In this document: in pieces, positions 28,031-36,805 of the stretch
Layout: each line of letters opens with the position of its first letter
Numbering within the stretch: position 1 is the first letter of the stretch
NCBI RefSeq assembly: GCF_017353455.1
Contig: NZ_JAFMPZ010000001.1
Location: 1 to 61,962, forward strand
Direction of reading: 5' to 3'
DNA length: 61,962 nt
Origin: Streptomyces laculatispora
GTDB lineage: Bacteria; Actinomycetota; Actinomycetes; Streptomycetales; Streptomycetaceae
Made by a program: the position numbers and the translations under genes
Notes under the pieces: model-generated
What the model was told of the DNA's origin: nothing
What the model saw: the letters and a program-made list of their open reading frames with translations, nothing else
Database searches by the model: none

Positions 28031-29482
28031 TCAGGCCCGATGCCAGCCCATGTCCAGTCCCGTCGAGTCCTTGAGGACCTGGTTCAGCGCTTCGACCTGT
28101 CCGACGTCGTCGAAGAGGCTGCGGGGAAGGTGGTCGTGAGCGAGAGGGCCGACGCCGTGCAGGATGTCGTCGTACGCCGACGCCACGGCGGCACCTATCA
28201 GCAGGTCCGTCGCCTCATCGAGGCCCACGTGCTCCGCCGGCCACCGGTACTCACCCTGACTCACCTGGAACACCGGGAACAGCCACTGCATGTCCCGGTC
28301 GGGCTTGATGAACCTGGTCACTCTCTCGCCCAGGAAATTGACGCCGTAGTGCGAGATCGAACAGACGTCTCTGTCCCGCAGGGCAAGCAGACGTGAAGCG
28401 CACATGAGGGACACGGCAGGCGTACGCGCGGACAGGTGCATGGGGGTCGTGGCGGCTTCCCGGAGGGTCGAGAGGTCGGACAGACGGGAAGCCACGCTTC
28501 CCATCCGGAGCCCACTGCGCTTGGCCAGCATGTGCTGGAAGTGGACCGTCGCCTCGTGGCTCGGATACTGGAACTCCAGGTCCGTCTCCCAGCCCGTCAT
28601 CGCCTTGGCTGCCGTCACGAACCGGTAGGGAGGGTAGAGCTCTTTCCAGTCGACGGACGGGTCGTCGGAGTTCAAGCCCGGCACCACAGGGTTCAGTGCG
28701 AAGTCGATGAGAGCCAGGACGGTACTTCCGCCCAGGGTGCGCCCTGCGAGAGCACGTGCCAGGCGACACGGCATCCCATACTCGCCGTTCAGCACCTCGA
28801 GCAAGAACTCGCGCAGCGCCGGGTCAGCTTTCCGTATGAAGGCGCCCTCGAACTGGAAGAGTTCGTCGAGCACCGCCGCGCACTCGAAGAGGACGCGAGT
28901 GGTGAGCGGGCCCTCGGAGGTGTGCATGAGCTTCAGGGGCCCGTCGATGCCGACGCGTACGCCATCGGGACACTCGACCATCTCCATGCCCGCACCCTGG
29001 CGCCACATGTCTTCGAGGGAGTGCTCCATTGCCGCCCGCATGTCCCAGGTGGCGGTGTCGAACTCCGTCAGACCCTCCGGGTCCAAGAGGAGGTAGTAGG
29101 CGAAGTAGAGGTTGAGCCAATCCAATTCGCTGTATTTCAGTTCCCCTTGGGCGTGCTTGGGGTAGCGCTCGAAGGAGAAAAAGGGGAGTCCGCTGCTCCG
29201 GTCCTCGTGGAGATGCTCCACGTCTTGCCGGGGCAGGTGAGAGATCGTGTACGCGGCCAACTGGTCCCTCGTGCGCCGCAGCAGGCTCAGAAGAATGCCG
29301 ACAGTGGATCCGTGATATCGCGCCCAGTGGCTGCTCTCGTGGACGTAGGTCTTGTGCCAGGAGCCGACCGCCGTCACAAGATCGCTGGTGCGCGTGCGGG
29401 TCTGATCCTGGAAGAGGATCTGGCTGCGCAGATTCAACTCGGCGCCACTCGAGTTCCGTAGACGTGGAGAGTGGACGGTCAC
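28031..29482 (-). CDS. HExxH-motif protein (putative zinc metallopeptidase)
   Basis: A 483-aa protein; the GTG at 29482 overlaps the previous stop (GTGA). Residues 48-52 read HESSH, a zinc-metalloprotease HExxH motif in the helix YVHESSHWARYHG. The rest, including DMRAAMEHSLEDMW and a C-terminal domain ending near WHRA, is unfamiliar, and the third zinc ligand cannot be named. No signal peptide is seen, so it should act in the cytoplasm. It lies upstream of the Gabija-like pair on the same strand, 330 bases away, behind a 105-aa gene. Protease-nuclease pairings are known in defence; a role here is inference. Confidence 0.6.
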   Translation of the reverse strand: MTVHSPRLRNSSGAELNLRSQILFQDQTRTRTSDLVTAVGSWHKTYVHESSHWARYHGSTVGILLSLLRRTRDQLAAYTISHLPRQDVEHLHEDRSSGLPFFSFERYPKHAQGELKYSELDWLNLYFAYYLLLDPEGLTEFDTATWDMRAAMEHSLEDMWRQGAGMEMVECPDGVRVGIDGPLKLMHTSEGPLTTRVLFECAAVLDELFQFEGAFIRKADPALREFLLEVLNGEYGMPCRLARALAGRTLGGSTVLALIDFALNPVVPGLNSDDPSVDWKELYPPYRFVTAAKAMTGWETDLEFQYPSHEATVHFQHMLAKRSGLRMGSVASRLSDLSTLREAATTPMHLSARTPAVSLMCASRLLALRDRDVCSISHYGVNFLGERVTRFIKPDRDMQWLFPVFQVSQGEYRWPAEHVGLDEATDLLIGAAVASAYDDILHGVGPLAHDHLPRSLFDDVGQVEALNQVLKDSTGLDMGWHRA

Positions 29483-29796
29483 CGGTTCACCCCTTCCGAG
29501 CCGTCCGCACCCTGGTCGTCGTCTTCCAGTCGAGGAGGCGCCTCCTCCACGGGCCCCCGATCACGCGCCCGCTCGACCAATGCCTTCAAGGCGTCATACA
29601 GGGTGTTCGTGGCCAGTCCGGCGGCGACGGAGATGGAGATCTCCGCCCAGTGGGCGTGGCGTAAGGAGTCGCGTCTGTTCTGCTGCAGGGGCGTGAGGGC
29701 GAGGGAGCACTTTCCGGCGAGGTGCTGATCCGCCTCTATTTCCCGTGCTAGCACCTTCAAGTTCGCGGCTTCGCCACGGTATTCAAAGATCGGCAT
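29479..29796 (-). CDS. Small hypothetical protein upstream of the HExxH gene
   Basis: A 105-aa product from the ATG at 29796; its stop overlaps the next start (GTGA). It opens with MPIFEYRGEAANLKVLAREI, has a hydrophobic stretch WAEISISVAAGLATNTLYDAL that may be a helix, and ends in an acidic, disordered tail. The coupling indicates a two-gene unit with the HExxH protein, perhaps as a partner or inhibitor. The family is not recognised. The ribosome site is weak. Confidence 0.5.
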   Translation of the reverse strand: MPIFEYRGEAANLKVLAREIEADQHLAGKCSLALTPLQQNRRDSLRHAHWAEISISVAAGLATNTLYDALKALVERARDRGPVEEAPPRLEDDDQGADGSEGVNR

Positions 29797-29850
29797 GGCG
29801 GGAGCCTACAACTGGCCTCCGGTTCCCGGATCGGGACTCGGACACCGCCG

Positions 29851-30090
29851 TCATCGCTGGAGGACCGCGGTAGCGCAACGTCGGGTGAGTTCGCCCCCGG
29901 GTGGTCGTTTGAGGCCGACGGCGACGTGGGAGGCCGGCGCCGGTATAGGCGCGGTCGGCGAGGCCAGGGATGCCTTGTCGCTCACAGATCCGGATGATGT
30001 GGTGGCCAACGCCGACGCTCACTTTCCAGCAACATACGGCTGTCGTGGGTCGCTTCGGTGACTGATGGCCGGCGCGGTCCGACGCGCCCG
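29851..30090 (-). pseudogene. 3' remnant of an IS5-type DDE transposase
   Basis: Minus-strand frames carry VTEATHDSRMLLE, then CERQGIPGLADRAYTGAG, then after a shift VGLKRPPGGELT and a stop at 29851-29853. These are pieces of a DDE transposase of the IS5 kind, out of frame with each other and missing the N-terminal half and the end. No inverted repeats were identified. Confidence 0.5.
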
Positions 30091-30276
30091 TCGCCATCAG
30101 GGCGGCACGCGGACACAGGCGCCTGACGTGGCTGGAGCCATGCGGCGAGTTCCCGGGGGATCGCTTCCGTCTCCGCTGATGCCGGGGCGGACTGCGGACC
30201 GGGGTGATAGAGAGATGCCGGTACGACGATCCTAACGGTCTGTGCATGACGGCCCTGAACCCGGAAAGCGGCGACG

Positions 30277-31323
30277 ATGTTCTTCAATGGCCCCGCGCAC
30301 GTGCGCACCGATGCCACGCTCTTCCCGGCCAGTACCGGCGTCCCCGTCGAGCAGGATCTGCCAGTCCTGCCGCAAGACTTGGCGCGCGCGTTGTTCATCA
30401 CGGGCAGGGCCCCGTACGACCAAACCAAGCACGGGAGGTCATCGGCGTACGAGTGGTGCCACAGGGTGGCGGTCCTGCCCGCCTATCTCAGCTGGAGCGA
30501 TGATCCGGTCCGTCGCATCACACGTACCGACCTCGCCCGCGAACTCGACCCCTCCGAGAAGGGCATGCTGTCCTACACCCTGGGGCAGGCCATGTGCCAG
30601 ATCTTCGCCGAGAGGCAGCTATCCGTCCGGTTCTTCATGCACGTCGCCCGCTACGCCTCCGCCTACAATCTCACCTTCGCCCCCGGCCGGAGCCGGGCGG
30701 ACTTCTTCGGAGAGTGGACCGTCGGCGGTTATGTCGTCGCGGAAGCCAAGGGCCGCTCAGGCCCGCTGACGAAGGAGCTGCGCGAAGCGATGGAGGAACA
30801 GAAGAGGACAGTCAGGACCATCAAGGGCGAAGTGCCGAAGATCGCATACGCGAGCGCGGTGCACTTCTGCTCCCCCCATAGCCCCATGCGTCTGACGGCG
30901 ATCGACCCGGACATAGCCCACCCTCGCGCCGTAGACCTTCCCGTCGACCCGGACCTACATGTGCTGGCCTACTACACGCCGTTCCTGGACGCCTTCGCCC
31001 ATCAGGAACCACTCATTCTGGGCGACTACGTCGTGGCTGGCTTCGCGGCGCTCGGCGTGACGCTCGGGGTCTTGGCGCCGGTGCTGCAGCGTGTGGAACG
31101 GGCGGCTCGGCGCAACGAAATCGCGGGCCTTCACGACGACATCCTGGGCCTGCTCGCCCGCCACCGGCCTCGCCAGGAGCGCACGCTCTACATCGACGGC
31201 ACTCTTTTCGCGGCAGACTGGACGGTTCCTGAGGACCGGCGCCGCCCGGGCCGTCGGGACAGCGAGGTGCAGGACTCCACGGTGCTGGCCTATCGGCGGT
31301 TGTCGCCAATGAGTTCGAGGTAG
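30277..31323 (+). CDS. Protein with PD-(D/E)XK-like nuclease motif
   Basis: A 348-aa protein from the ATG at 30277 with GGAAAG eight bases upstream. In the middle, SRADFFGEW (D142) followed by YVVAEAKGRSG (E156, K158) fits a PD-(D/E)XK metal site. Helical flanks include KELREAMEEQKRTVRTIKG. A hydrophobic stretch near residues 245-262 (VVAGFAALGVTLGVLAPV) could be a buried helix. The gene is convergent with the PLD gene, and their 3' ends overlap by 34 bases. The family is not recognised beyond the nuclease-like core. Confidence 0.55.
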   Translation: MFFNGPAHVRTDATLFPASTGVPVEQDLPVLPQDLARALFITGRAPYDQTKHGRSSAYEWCHRVAVLPAYLSWSDDPVRRITRTDLARELDPSEKGMLSYTLGQAMCQIFAERQLSVRFFMHVARYASAYNLTFAPGRSRADFFGEWTVGGYVVAEAKGRSGPLTKELREAMEEQKRTVRTIKGEVPKIAYASAVHFCSPHSPMRLTAIDPDIAHPRAVDLPVDPDLHVLAYYTPFLDAFAHQEPLILGDYVVAGFAALGVTLGVLAPVLQRVERAARRNEIAGLHDDILGLLARHRPRQERTLYIDGTLFAADWTVPEDRRRPGRRDSEVQDSTVLAYRRLSPMSSR

Positions 31324-32684
31324 CGGGCATAGTAGACGTCAGATTTCTCCCGATTTCGGATCAGGGTGCCCTCCTCCACCCGGTAGGTGCGGTCCGGATC
31401 ACCCTTGAAGGAGAGCCAGTTGAAGGAGGTGGTCACCCAGGCATCGTCGAAGAGGAGGATCTTGGCATGGTTGCTCTTGAGGCGCGCCACGTGCAGCTTC
31501 TCGGGGTATCGCGCAGCGAGGTTGTTCAGCCTTCTGATGGCATTCGGGTCGGTCCTATTCTCGCTGTCGTCATAGCCGTAGGCGATGTCGACCTTCACGC
31601 CACGCTGCAGTCGGCGTTCCAGTTTGCCGACGAACGCCGTGGTGACGATCGCGCCGGTGATCCACGGTGAGATGATCAGGATGCGTTTCCGGGCGCTGGT
31701 GAGGGCTTCGTCGAGGAGCTCCGGGTGCTCGAAGACACCGATTGCTCGAATCTCCTCTGCCTGCGACTCTAGGGCCTTCGGCTCTGCAGGGAGGGGTGCC
31801 GGGGAGTTGAGCTGGACGGCGGCCTGCTCTGCGCGTTTCTGAGTGACCTCCTGCAGGGGGATCCGGGCCTCTTCGAGGTCGGGTTCCAGCAGGGGGCGCT
31901 CAGGCTCGGGCTCTACGTTGATACCGAGGCCCTTGGCGCCGCCGAAGCCGATCAGTTCGATCTCATGGCGGTCGCTCAGTTCGCCATCGATGACGACACC
32001 GAGCTCGATGTCAGCGCGTTCAGCGTCCGCATAAACGAGGAGCTTGACCGGCAGGACATGACGGGTTCGGGTCTGGACGATGCTTTTGACCTGCAGGACT
32101 TCGCGGGTGGTGGTGCCGTTCTCCTGAAGTAGGGAGGTGATCTCCTCGGCGGTCACCTCGCCGTCCTCGACGGGACCGGAACGCGCGGCAGGCAGCATGA
32201 TCATTCCGGCTTCGGTGGCCACGTCCCGGGCGATGGTGCTGCGGCGGCTGTAAGGGGAGGCCCGCCACAACATCTGGTCGAAGACGAGGGACTGGCTGAC
32301 CCGGACCGGGACGATGGCAGCCGCCTTCGTCGCGGTGAAGCGGCCCTTCTCGGTCAAGCGCAGCCGCGGAACGGGCGCTGTGCCGGGCACGGGAGCAGTC
32401 CATCGCAGGTCGTCGGAGCCGAAAAGGACCGCCACGGTCTGGTTCACCATGGCGACGTCCAGGCCGAGGAGCCCCGCGATGGATTCCGGTGTTCTCTCCC
32501 CTTGCTCGACGAGCCGCAGGACGTACTCCTCCAGCAGGGGGATGTCCTTGCTGTCCTGGGCGAGGACCTCGGTGGTGATGCGGGCGACGGGCAGGGCCGC
32601 GTCGACGATGCCGACGAGGTCGAAGCCGGTGCGGGCATTTCCGAAGCGGACGGCCAGCAGGCTGTCCTCACTGAACGTTGACAT
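31290..32684 (-). CDS. Phospholipase D-like nuclease with N-terminal helical/winged-helix half
   Basis: A 464-aa protein; the ATG at 32684 lies inside the end of the kinase-helicase gene (17-base overlap). The C-terminal third is PLD-like: SARKRILIISPWITG, then SNHAKILLFDDAWVTTSFNW, with the H-x-K motif near residue 403. There is one HKD motif, so a dimer would form the site, as in Nuc/BfiI/DrmC-type nucleases. The N-terminal half contains a winged-helix-like stretch (PESIAGLLGLDVAMVNQTV). The overlap means co-translation with the kinase-helicase, so the PLD domain is probably the effector nuclease of that pair. Confidence 0.75.
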   Translation of the reverse strand: MSTFSEDSLLAVRFGNARTGFDLVGIVDAALPVARITTEVLAQDSKDIPLLEEYVLRLVEQGERTPESIAGLLGLDVAMVNQTVAVLFGSDDLRWTAPVPGTAPVPRLRLTEKGRFTATKAAAIVPVRVSQSLVFDQMLWRASPYSRRSTIARDVATEAGMIMLPAARSGPVEDGEVTAEEITSLLQENGTTTREVLQVKSIVQTRTRHVLPVKLLVYADAERADIELGVVIDGELSDRHEIELIGFGGAKGLGINVEPEPERPLLEPDLEEARIPLQEVTQKRAEQAAVQLNSPAPLPAEPKALESQAEEIRAIGVFEHPELLDEALTSARKRILIISPWITGAIVTTAFVGKLERRLQRGVKVDIAYGYDDSENRTDPNAIRRLNNLAARYPEKLHVARLKSNHAKILLFDDAWVTTSFNWLSFKGDPDRTYRVEEGTLIRNREKSDVYYARYLELIGDNRR

Positions 32685-35600
32685 CGCGGATCTCGCAGTC
32701 TTCCGGGTGGCTGCTCATATAGTCGAGGACGTTGCGCAGGGCGCCGGGTTTGCTGCGGCAGAAGCCGGCGTCCCCGACGATGATCAGCCCGAACCGGGCG
32801 CGGGAGAGAGCGACGTTGATGCGCCGCCAGTAGGGCTGCCCCAGGAACCCGAACCGGCCGTCGGAGTTGCTGCGGGTCACGCAGAAGACCGCGAGGTCGC
32901 ACTCGCGACCCTGCACGGCATCCACAGAGAGCACCTCGGGCGTGAAGTGCCTCAGCTTCTTCTTGGCTAGCTGCTTCTTGAGTGTTTCGACCTGACGGCC
33001 GTAGGGCGCGATGACCAGAACCTCCAATGGCTTGCCGCCGGGCGGCTGGACCACCCCCTTCCCGATCGCATGGTCGATGACCTCCAGACGTTTCTCTGCG
33101 ATCTGCGCTTCAAGCCGGTTGGAGACGCTGGTCTCGGTGCCTGATCGCTCCGTCTCACGCCGCCCCGGATGAAAGCTGGTGTCCATCCAGAGCACAGGCC
33201 GGTTGATGCCCCTGTACCCCGGTAGCTCGTGCGGATTGGGAGAGAGCAGTCCGTTGTCGTAGAAGCAGCTGCTGATCATGTTGCCGATGGCAGGAGTCAT
33301 CCGGTACTGCTCGCGCAGCAGGTGCTTGACCGGCAGCTGCGTATTGTCCGCCAGGTGCTGGAACAGCGTCGTCTGCACGATCTCCGGGGTCAGCTGGTGG
33401 TCTTCCATGGCCTTGCCATTGCGCAGCAGGTCCTCGTCGATCGGCGGGAGCTGCTTGGTGTCCCCCACCAGCACCCACCGCTTCGCCCGGGCCAGCGGGA
33501 CCAGCGCCTCGGTCGCGGTCGCCTTCGACGCCTCGTCGAAGATGCACAGGTCGAAGTCCAGGGAACGTGCTGCCGGATGCCCCAAGAAGCCCAGGGCCGT
33601 GCCACCCACCACATTCCGGGTCCGCAAGAAACTGGCGATCAGGTGCGGGTCGCTGCCGATCCGCTTGAGCCATTCGCCCTGCAAGCGCAGCAGCCGCATG
33701 AGGTTCTGTCCGGGACCATCTGCCGGAAACAGAGCCTCGACGGCGTCCCGGCACTCCCGCGCGGTCATGGTCTCGCGCAGGGTGAGGTCACCGTCCAGGG
33801 CACTCTGGATCTCGACGACCAGGGCCGCACGCTGTTCGAGGAGTGTCTCCCGGCGGGCGCCGACGGTGACCGCTTCCTCTCCCAGTTCCCGCGCGGAGGT
33901 GGTGCGGTCGGGCAAAGGCTGAGCGGTCAGTTCCACGAGGCGGCCCTCAACGTGCGCGAGGTCGGTGGCGACGGCGGCCGCCTCCTCCAGCAGGAGTGCC
34001 GCCTTCAGGTGCCGTGCCTCCAGCTTCTGCCGGATCGCGACCGCTTCCAGGTGCCTCTCCGCCCGGGCCCGAACACTCTGCGTCCATCTCTTGACCTGCC
34101 GGTCCAACAGCAGCGCTTGCGCGGCGGGATCGATACGCGGATCGTCCGGGCGCCCCAAACGCACCAGGCCGTCGATACCCGCCTCCTCCAGACGGCGCAA
34201 CGCGTTGTCGATGGCGATGTGGGTCTGGCTGACGATGAGAATTCGTGCGTCCGGCTTGCGGCTGAGGGTCTGCTCAACGATCTCCGCGATCACCGTGGTC
34301 TTACCAGTGCCAGGCGGCCCCTCGACCAGGACCAGGTCCTGCGTCCCCAGCGCGCGCACGACGACATCCCGTTTGCTCTGGTCAAGGTCGGCGCGGACCC
34401 AGGAGGTGACCTCGACCGGAGGCAGGACCGGCATCTCCTGCGGATTCTCGATGATCTTGCCCAGGTGAGGGTTACTGCTCTGCTCGGCGGCGACCGTGGA
34501 CAGCGCGTCGCGCTGCCGGTTGATGGCGCTCTGGCTGGGGCCGAGGAAGGGCAGCAAGTAACCGCGGCGTGGCAGCGCCGTCTTGGCACGAGTCATCCGG
34601 AGCTGGACGGTGTCCTCGGTCCGACTGGTGACGACACCACGGTCGATGGGCCGACTGTAGGGGTATTCCACGACCGACCACTCGTCGCCGATCTCCATCA
34701 CCGTTTCTGTGGCACCCAGACGGAAGGACCGCGTGTACGAGGTGCCCTCCGTCCTGTCGTAGGCGACGGGCTGCCGCCCGTTCGCCGCGATCTCCTCGCG
34801 GGCCTCCAGGACGTGCCGCCAGCCATCGAAGAGGTCCCCGAGGTTCTGCCGCCGGTCTTCGCGACCCTTCTCCTCGCGGGCCTCGACATGCGTGTTGAGG
34901 CCCGCCAGCAGCACGTTCAGCCCGCGGTTGGCCGGGTCCTCGCCCGGATCGTAGAAGGTCCAGCTCAGAATCGGATCAAGCTTGAGTGCAGACTCCCGGC
35001 GCTTCGCCAGCCATTCCTCCGGCCGCTCTTCTGCGGACACGATGACGCACCGGTCGGAGTTGTTGTCGTCGCCGGCCATGCGCAGGAACAGCTTCCGGCC
35101 GAAGACCCGCACCGTCCCGGTGTCGACCTCTTTCGTGGCCGGGTTCCAGCCGTAGTCGACATGCACCGTGCCCGAGATGTCGGACATCACCTCCGACTTG
35201 GCGCGCGCCATGACCTGGTCGAGGCTCAGTCCCTCGCCCTCCGGCACGGTGACGAGCTTCTCCGCGGCGTTCTTGGTCATCTTCAGCCACACCGAGTTGC
35301 GCTGCCGCGCGTCACGGTTGCCGCACCGTCGCTCCACCTCCAGCAGTTGGTGCTCCAGCACGATGGCGTTGGCCGGCCTCTTCTGCGGTTCGAGGTCGAT
35401 GCAGGACTTCAGAATCGCGCGGACATCGGTGTCCATCTCTAGCTCGTCCAGCGCGGACAGCAGTCCGGGGTAGTCGCGGGCCTTGCTGTTGGACAAGATC
35501 TGGATGGCCAGGACGGCGTACGCGTAGACATCCCTGACCCAGCCGACGCTGCTCTTCTCCAATGGCTTGTACAGGCTGGAACCGTAGTCAGCGACCGTGT

Positions 35601-36114
35601 GATCCGTCACGGACGCCCCCGCCGTCTCCACGACCTTAGCGATCCCGAAGTCGGCGAGCTTGACCGTGCCGTCACTGGTCAAGAGGACGTTTCCAGGCTT
35701 AATGTCTCGGTGCTCCACCCGCTGCTCGTGAGCGTAGGCGAGAGCAGATGCCAACGGCCGCCCGATCCGAGCGAAGTAGGCCGGCCAGTCCAGCGGACGG
35801 CCCCCGCTCATCTCGTCCTTCAGGCTCCTGTCGACCCACTCCAGGACGATGAAGTACTGCTCCAGCTCTTCGTCCCAGCCCGAATCCAGCATCCGCACGA
35901 TGTTCGGATGGGTCAGCGCCCGCAACGAGGCGGTCTCACGGTCGAGGAAAATCCGCGTGCTCTCCTCGTCGTCGCGCCGCTTGAGCAGCTTCACCGCCGC
36001 GTAGGCGCCCTCCGGGCTCAAGACATCCACTGCCTTGCGCACCTCGGACATACCGCCCTGGCGCTTTTCCGCCTGCGGCAGCAGATGAAACCGCCCGTTG
36101 ATCATGCCGGTCAC
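32668..36114 (-). CDS. Ser/Thr protein kinase fused to a DNA2/Upf1-like SF1 helicase
   Basis: A 1,148-aa protein. I chose the GTG at 36114, with GAGGAG six bases before it; an ATG at 36132 is possible. Residues about 10-270 form a Hanks-type kinase with AVKLLK, HRDIKPGN near 132 and DFG near 152, all catalytic residues present. A middle of about 300 residues is unassigned. From about 560 an SF1B helicase follows: GPPGTGKTTVI near 598, a long coiled-coil insertion (700-800), FDEAS near 856, GDTKQLPP, REQYRM, VDAVQGRECD near 1,063 and NVALSRAR near 1,100. The next gene is an overlapping PLD nuclease. Kinase, helicase and nuclease in one unit suggests phosphorylation-gated DNA attack; this is inference. 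Confidence 0.82.
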   Translation of the reverse strand: MTGMINGRFHLLPQAEKRQGGMSEVRKAVDVLSPEGAYAAVKLLKRRDDEESTRIFLDRETASLRALTHPNIVRMLDSGWDEELEQYFIVLEWVDRSLKDEMSGGRPLDWPAYFARIGRPLASALAYAHEQRVEHRDIKPGNVLLTSDGTVKLADFGIAKVVETAGASVTDHTVADYGSSLYKPLEKSSVGWVRDVYAYAVLAIQILSNSKARDYPGLLSALDELEMDTDVRAILKSCIDLEPQKRPANAIVLEHQLLEVERRCGNRDARQRNSVWLKMTKNAAEKLVTVPEGEGLSLDQVMARAKSEVMSDISGTVHVDYGWNPATKEVDTGTVRVFGRKLFLRMAGDDNNSDRCVIVSAEERPEEWLAKRRESALKLDPILSWTFYDPGEDPANRGLNVLLAGLNTHVEAREEKGREDRRQNLGDLFDGWRHVLEAREEIAANGRQPVAYDRTEGTSYTRSFRLGATETVMEIGDEWSVVEYPYSRPIDRGVVTSRTEDTVQLRMTRAKTALPRRGYLLPFLGPSQSAINRQRDALSTVAAEQSSNPHLGKIIENPQEMPVLPPVEVTSWVRADLDQSKRDVVVRALGTQDLVLVEGPPGTGKTTVIAEIVEQTLSRKPDARILIVSQTHIAIDNALRRLEEAGIDGLVRLGRPDDPRIDPAAQALLLDRQVKRWTQSVRARAERHLEAVAIRQKLEARHLKAALLLEEAAAVATDLAHVEGRLVELTAQPLPDRTTSARELGEEAVTVGARRETLLEQRAALVVEIQSALDGDLTLRETMTARECRDAVEALFPADGPGQNLMRLLRLQGEWLKRIGSDPHLIASFLRTRNVVGGTALGFLGHPAARSLDFDLCIFDEASKATATEALVPLARAKRWVLVGDTKQLPPIDEDLLRNGKAMEDHQLTPEIVQTTLFQHLADNTQLPVKHLLREQYRMTPAIGNMISSCFYDNGLLSPNPHELPGYRGINRPVLWMDTSFHPGRRETERSGTETSVSNRLEAQIAEKRLEVIDHAIGKGVVQPPGGKPLEVLVIAPYGRQVETLKKQLAKKKLRHFTPEVLSVDAVQGRECDLAVFCVTRSNSDGRFGFLGQPYWRRINVALSRARFGLIIVGDAGFCRSKPGALRNVLDYMSSHPEDCEIRDVNVQ

Positions 36115-36475
36115 ACGCGGCTCCTCACCCATCAACTGCCGTGCATTTTCGCGTCCTTGACTATCCTTTCAATAGATCATCGCCTCCGGGTCGACTTCGT
36201 CCACAAAGCGGCAAGGAAACGCCCCATCGGGTACGAGCCGACACCCCCCATCCGCCACCGCGTGCGGCACTACACGGCCCCGCCGCCGGCCCTGGCTGAC
36301 ATCCAAGAGCACGCGCGAACAGTGTCCACAGGTTCTCCACGGAGCAGGGACATGTAGGCCGTGCACAGCCGGCGGACCAACTGGCCTCTGCCCAGGGCCA
36401 CCAAGGCCAATATGCGGACCAGGCCCGGACCAACTCGGTTGCGCATTTGAGCGTTCGACCCATTGCCGCAGGTCA
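36115..36475. other. Upstream region of the kinase-helicase gene
   Basis: No intact gene is seen. Near 36,158-36,176 an imperfect dyad (GACTAT, spacer, ATAGATC) in an AT-richer patch could be the promoter or operator of the minus-strand kinase gene. The rest is GC-rich and holds the CGGACCA repeats at 36,373, 36,415 and 36,426. Confidence 0.35.
36415..36438 (+). repeat. 24-bp imperfect direct repeat, right copy
   Basis: CGGACCAGG, CC, CGGACCAACTCGG matches the copy at 22,715-22,738 at 22 of 24 positions in the same orientation. It sits beside recombinase remnants and may mark the edge of an inserted segment. Confidence 0.6.
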
Positions 36476-36562
36476 GAGGTGGATAGGCCCGTGTACCACC
36501 AAGAGACGAAGAATCTGCTGGTGTCGTACTCGCCGAAGAAGCTGGGCTTCTTCTAGACGCAT

Positions 36563-36609
36563 GCGAAAAGGCGCCTGACCTGGGTTTTTACCCGTCAGGC
36601 GCCTTTCGC
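36563..36609. terminator. Long hairpin beside recombinase remnants
   Basis: GCGAAAAGGCGCCTGAC and GTCAGGCGCCTTTCGC pair over about 16 bp (one extra A on the left arm) around a T-rich loop. It lies directly after the truncated recombinase on the minus strand and after a plus-strand coding scrap ending in TAG at 36,554, and could stop transcription in both directions. Confidence 0.65.
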
Positions 36610-36611
36610 TC

Positions 36612-36805
36612 AAGCCGCTCTCCTCGGCTGGGTCCGCTCCGGAGTAGAGCCAGAACGAGATCCCAGCGTGCCGGAGACCGTAAGGCCGCTTGGCCAGGCG
36701 CGAAGTGCGCTCAGCACGAGTCAGGGCGTGCTCCCGGGCCCGTGCCCACGTGATGCCGTAGGCGGCAGCGTCCACGTAGTTGCCAGCCTGGTCGCGAAAA
36801 AATGG
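36612..36805 (-). pseudogene. C-terminal piece of a phage-type tyrosine recombinase
   Basis: The frame reads FFRDQAGNYVDAAAYGITW, ARAREHAL and RPYGLRHAGISFWLYSGADP. The RHAG stretch is the catalytic box II His-x-x-Arg region of the integrases common in Streptomyces mobile elements. It lacks both ends: the final Tyr region is missing, and at 36,805 it is joined out of frame to a different recombinase. Confidence 0.65.

Noticed and set aside
33229..35442. A 737-codon plus-strand frame opposite the kinase-helicase gene
   Set aside because: Antisense shadow with Arg/Gln/Leu-rich low-complexity product; the real gene is on the minus strand with kinase and helicase motifs.
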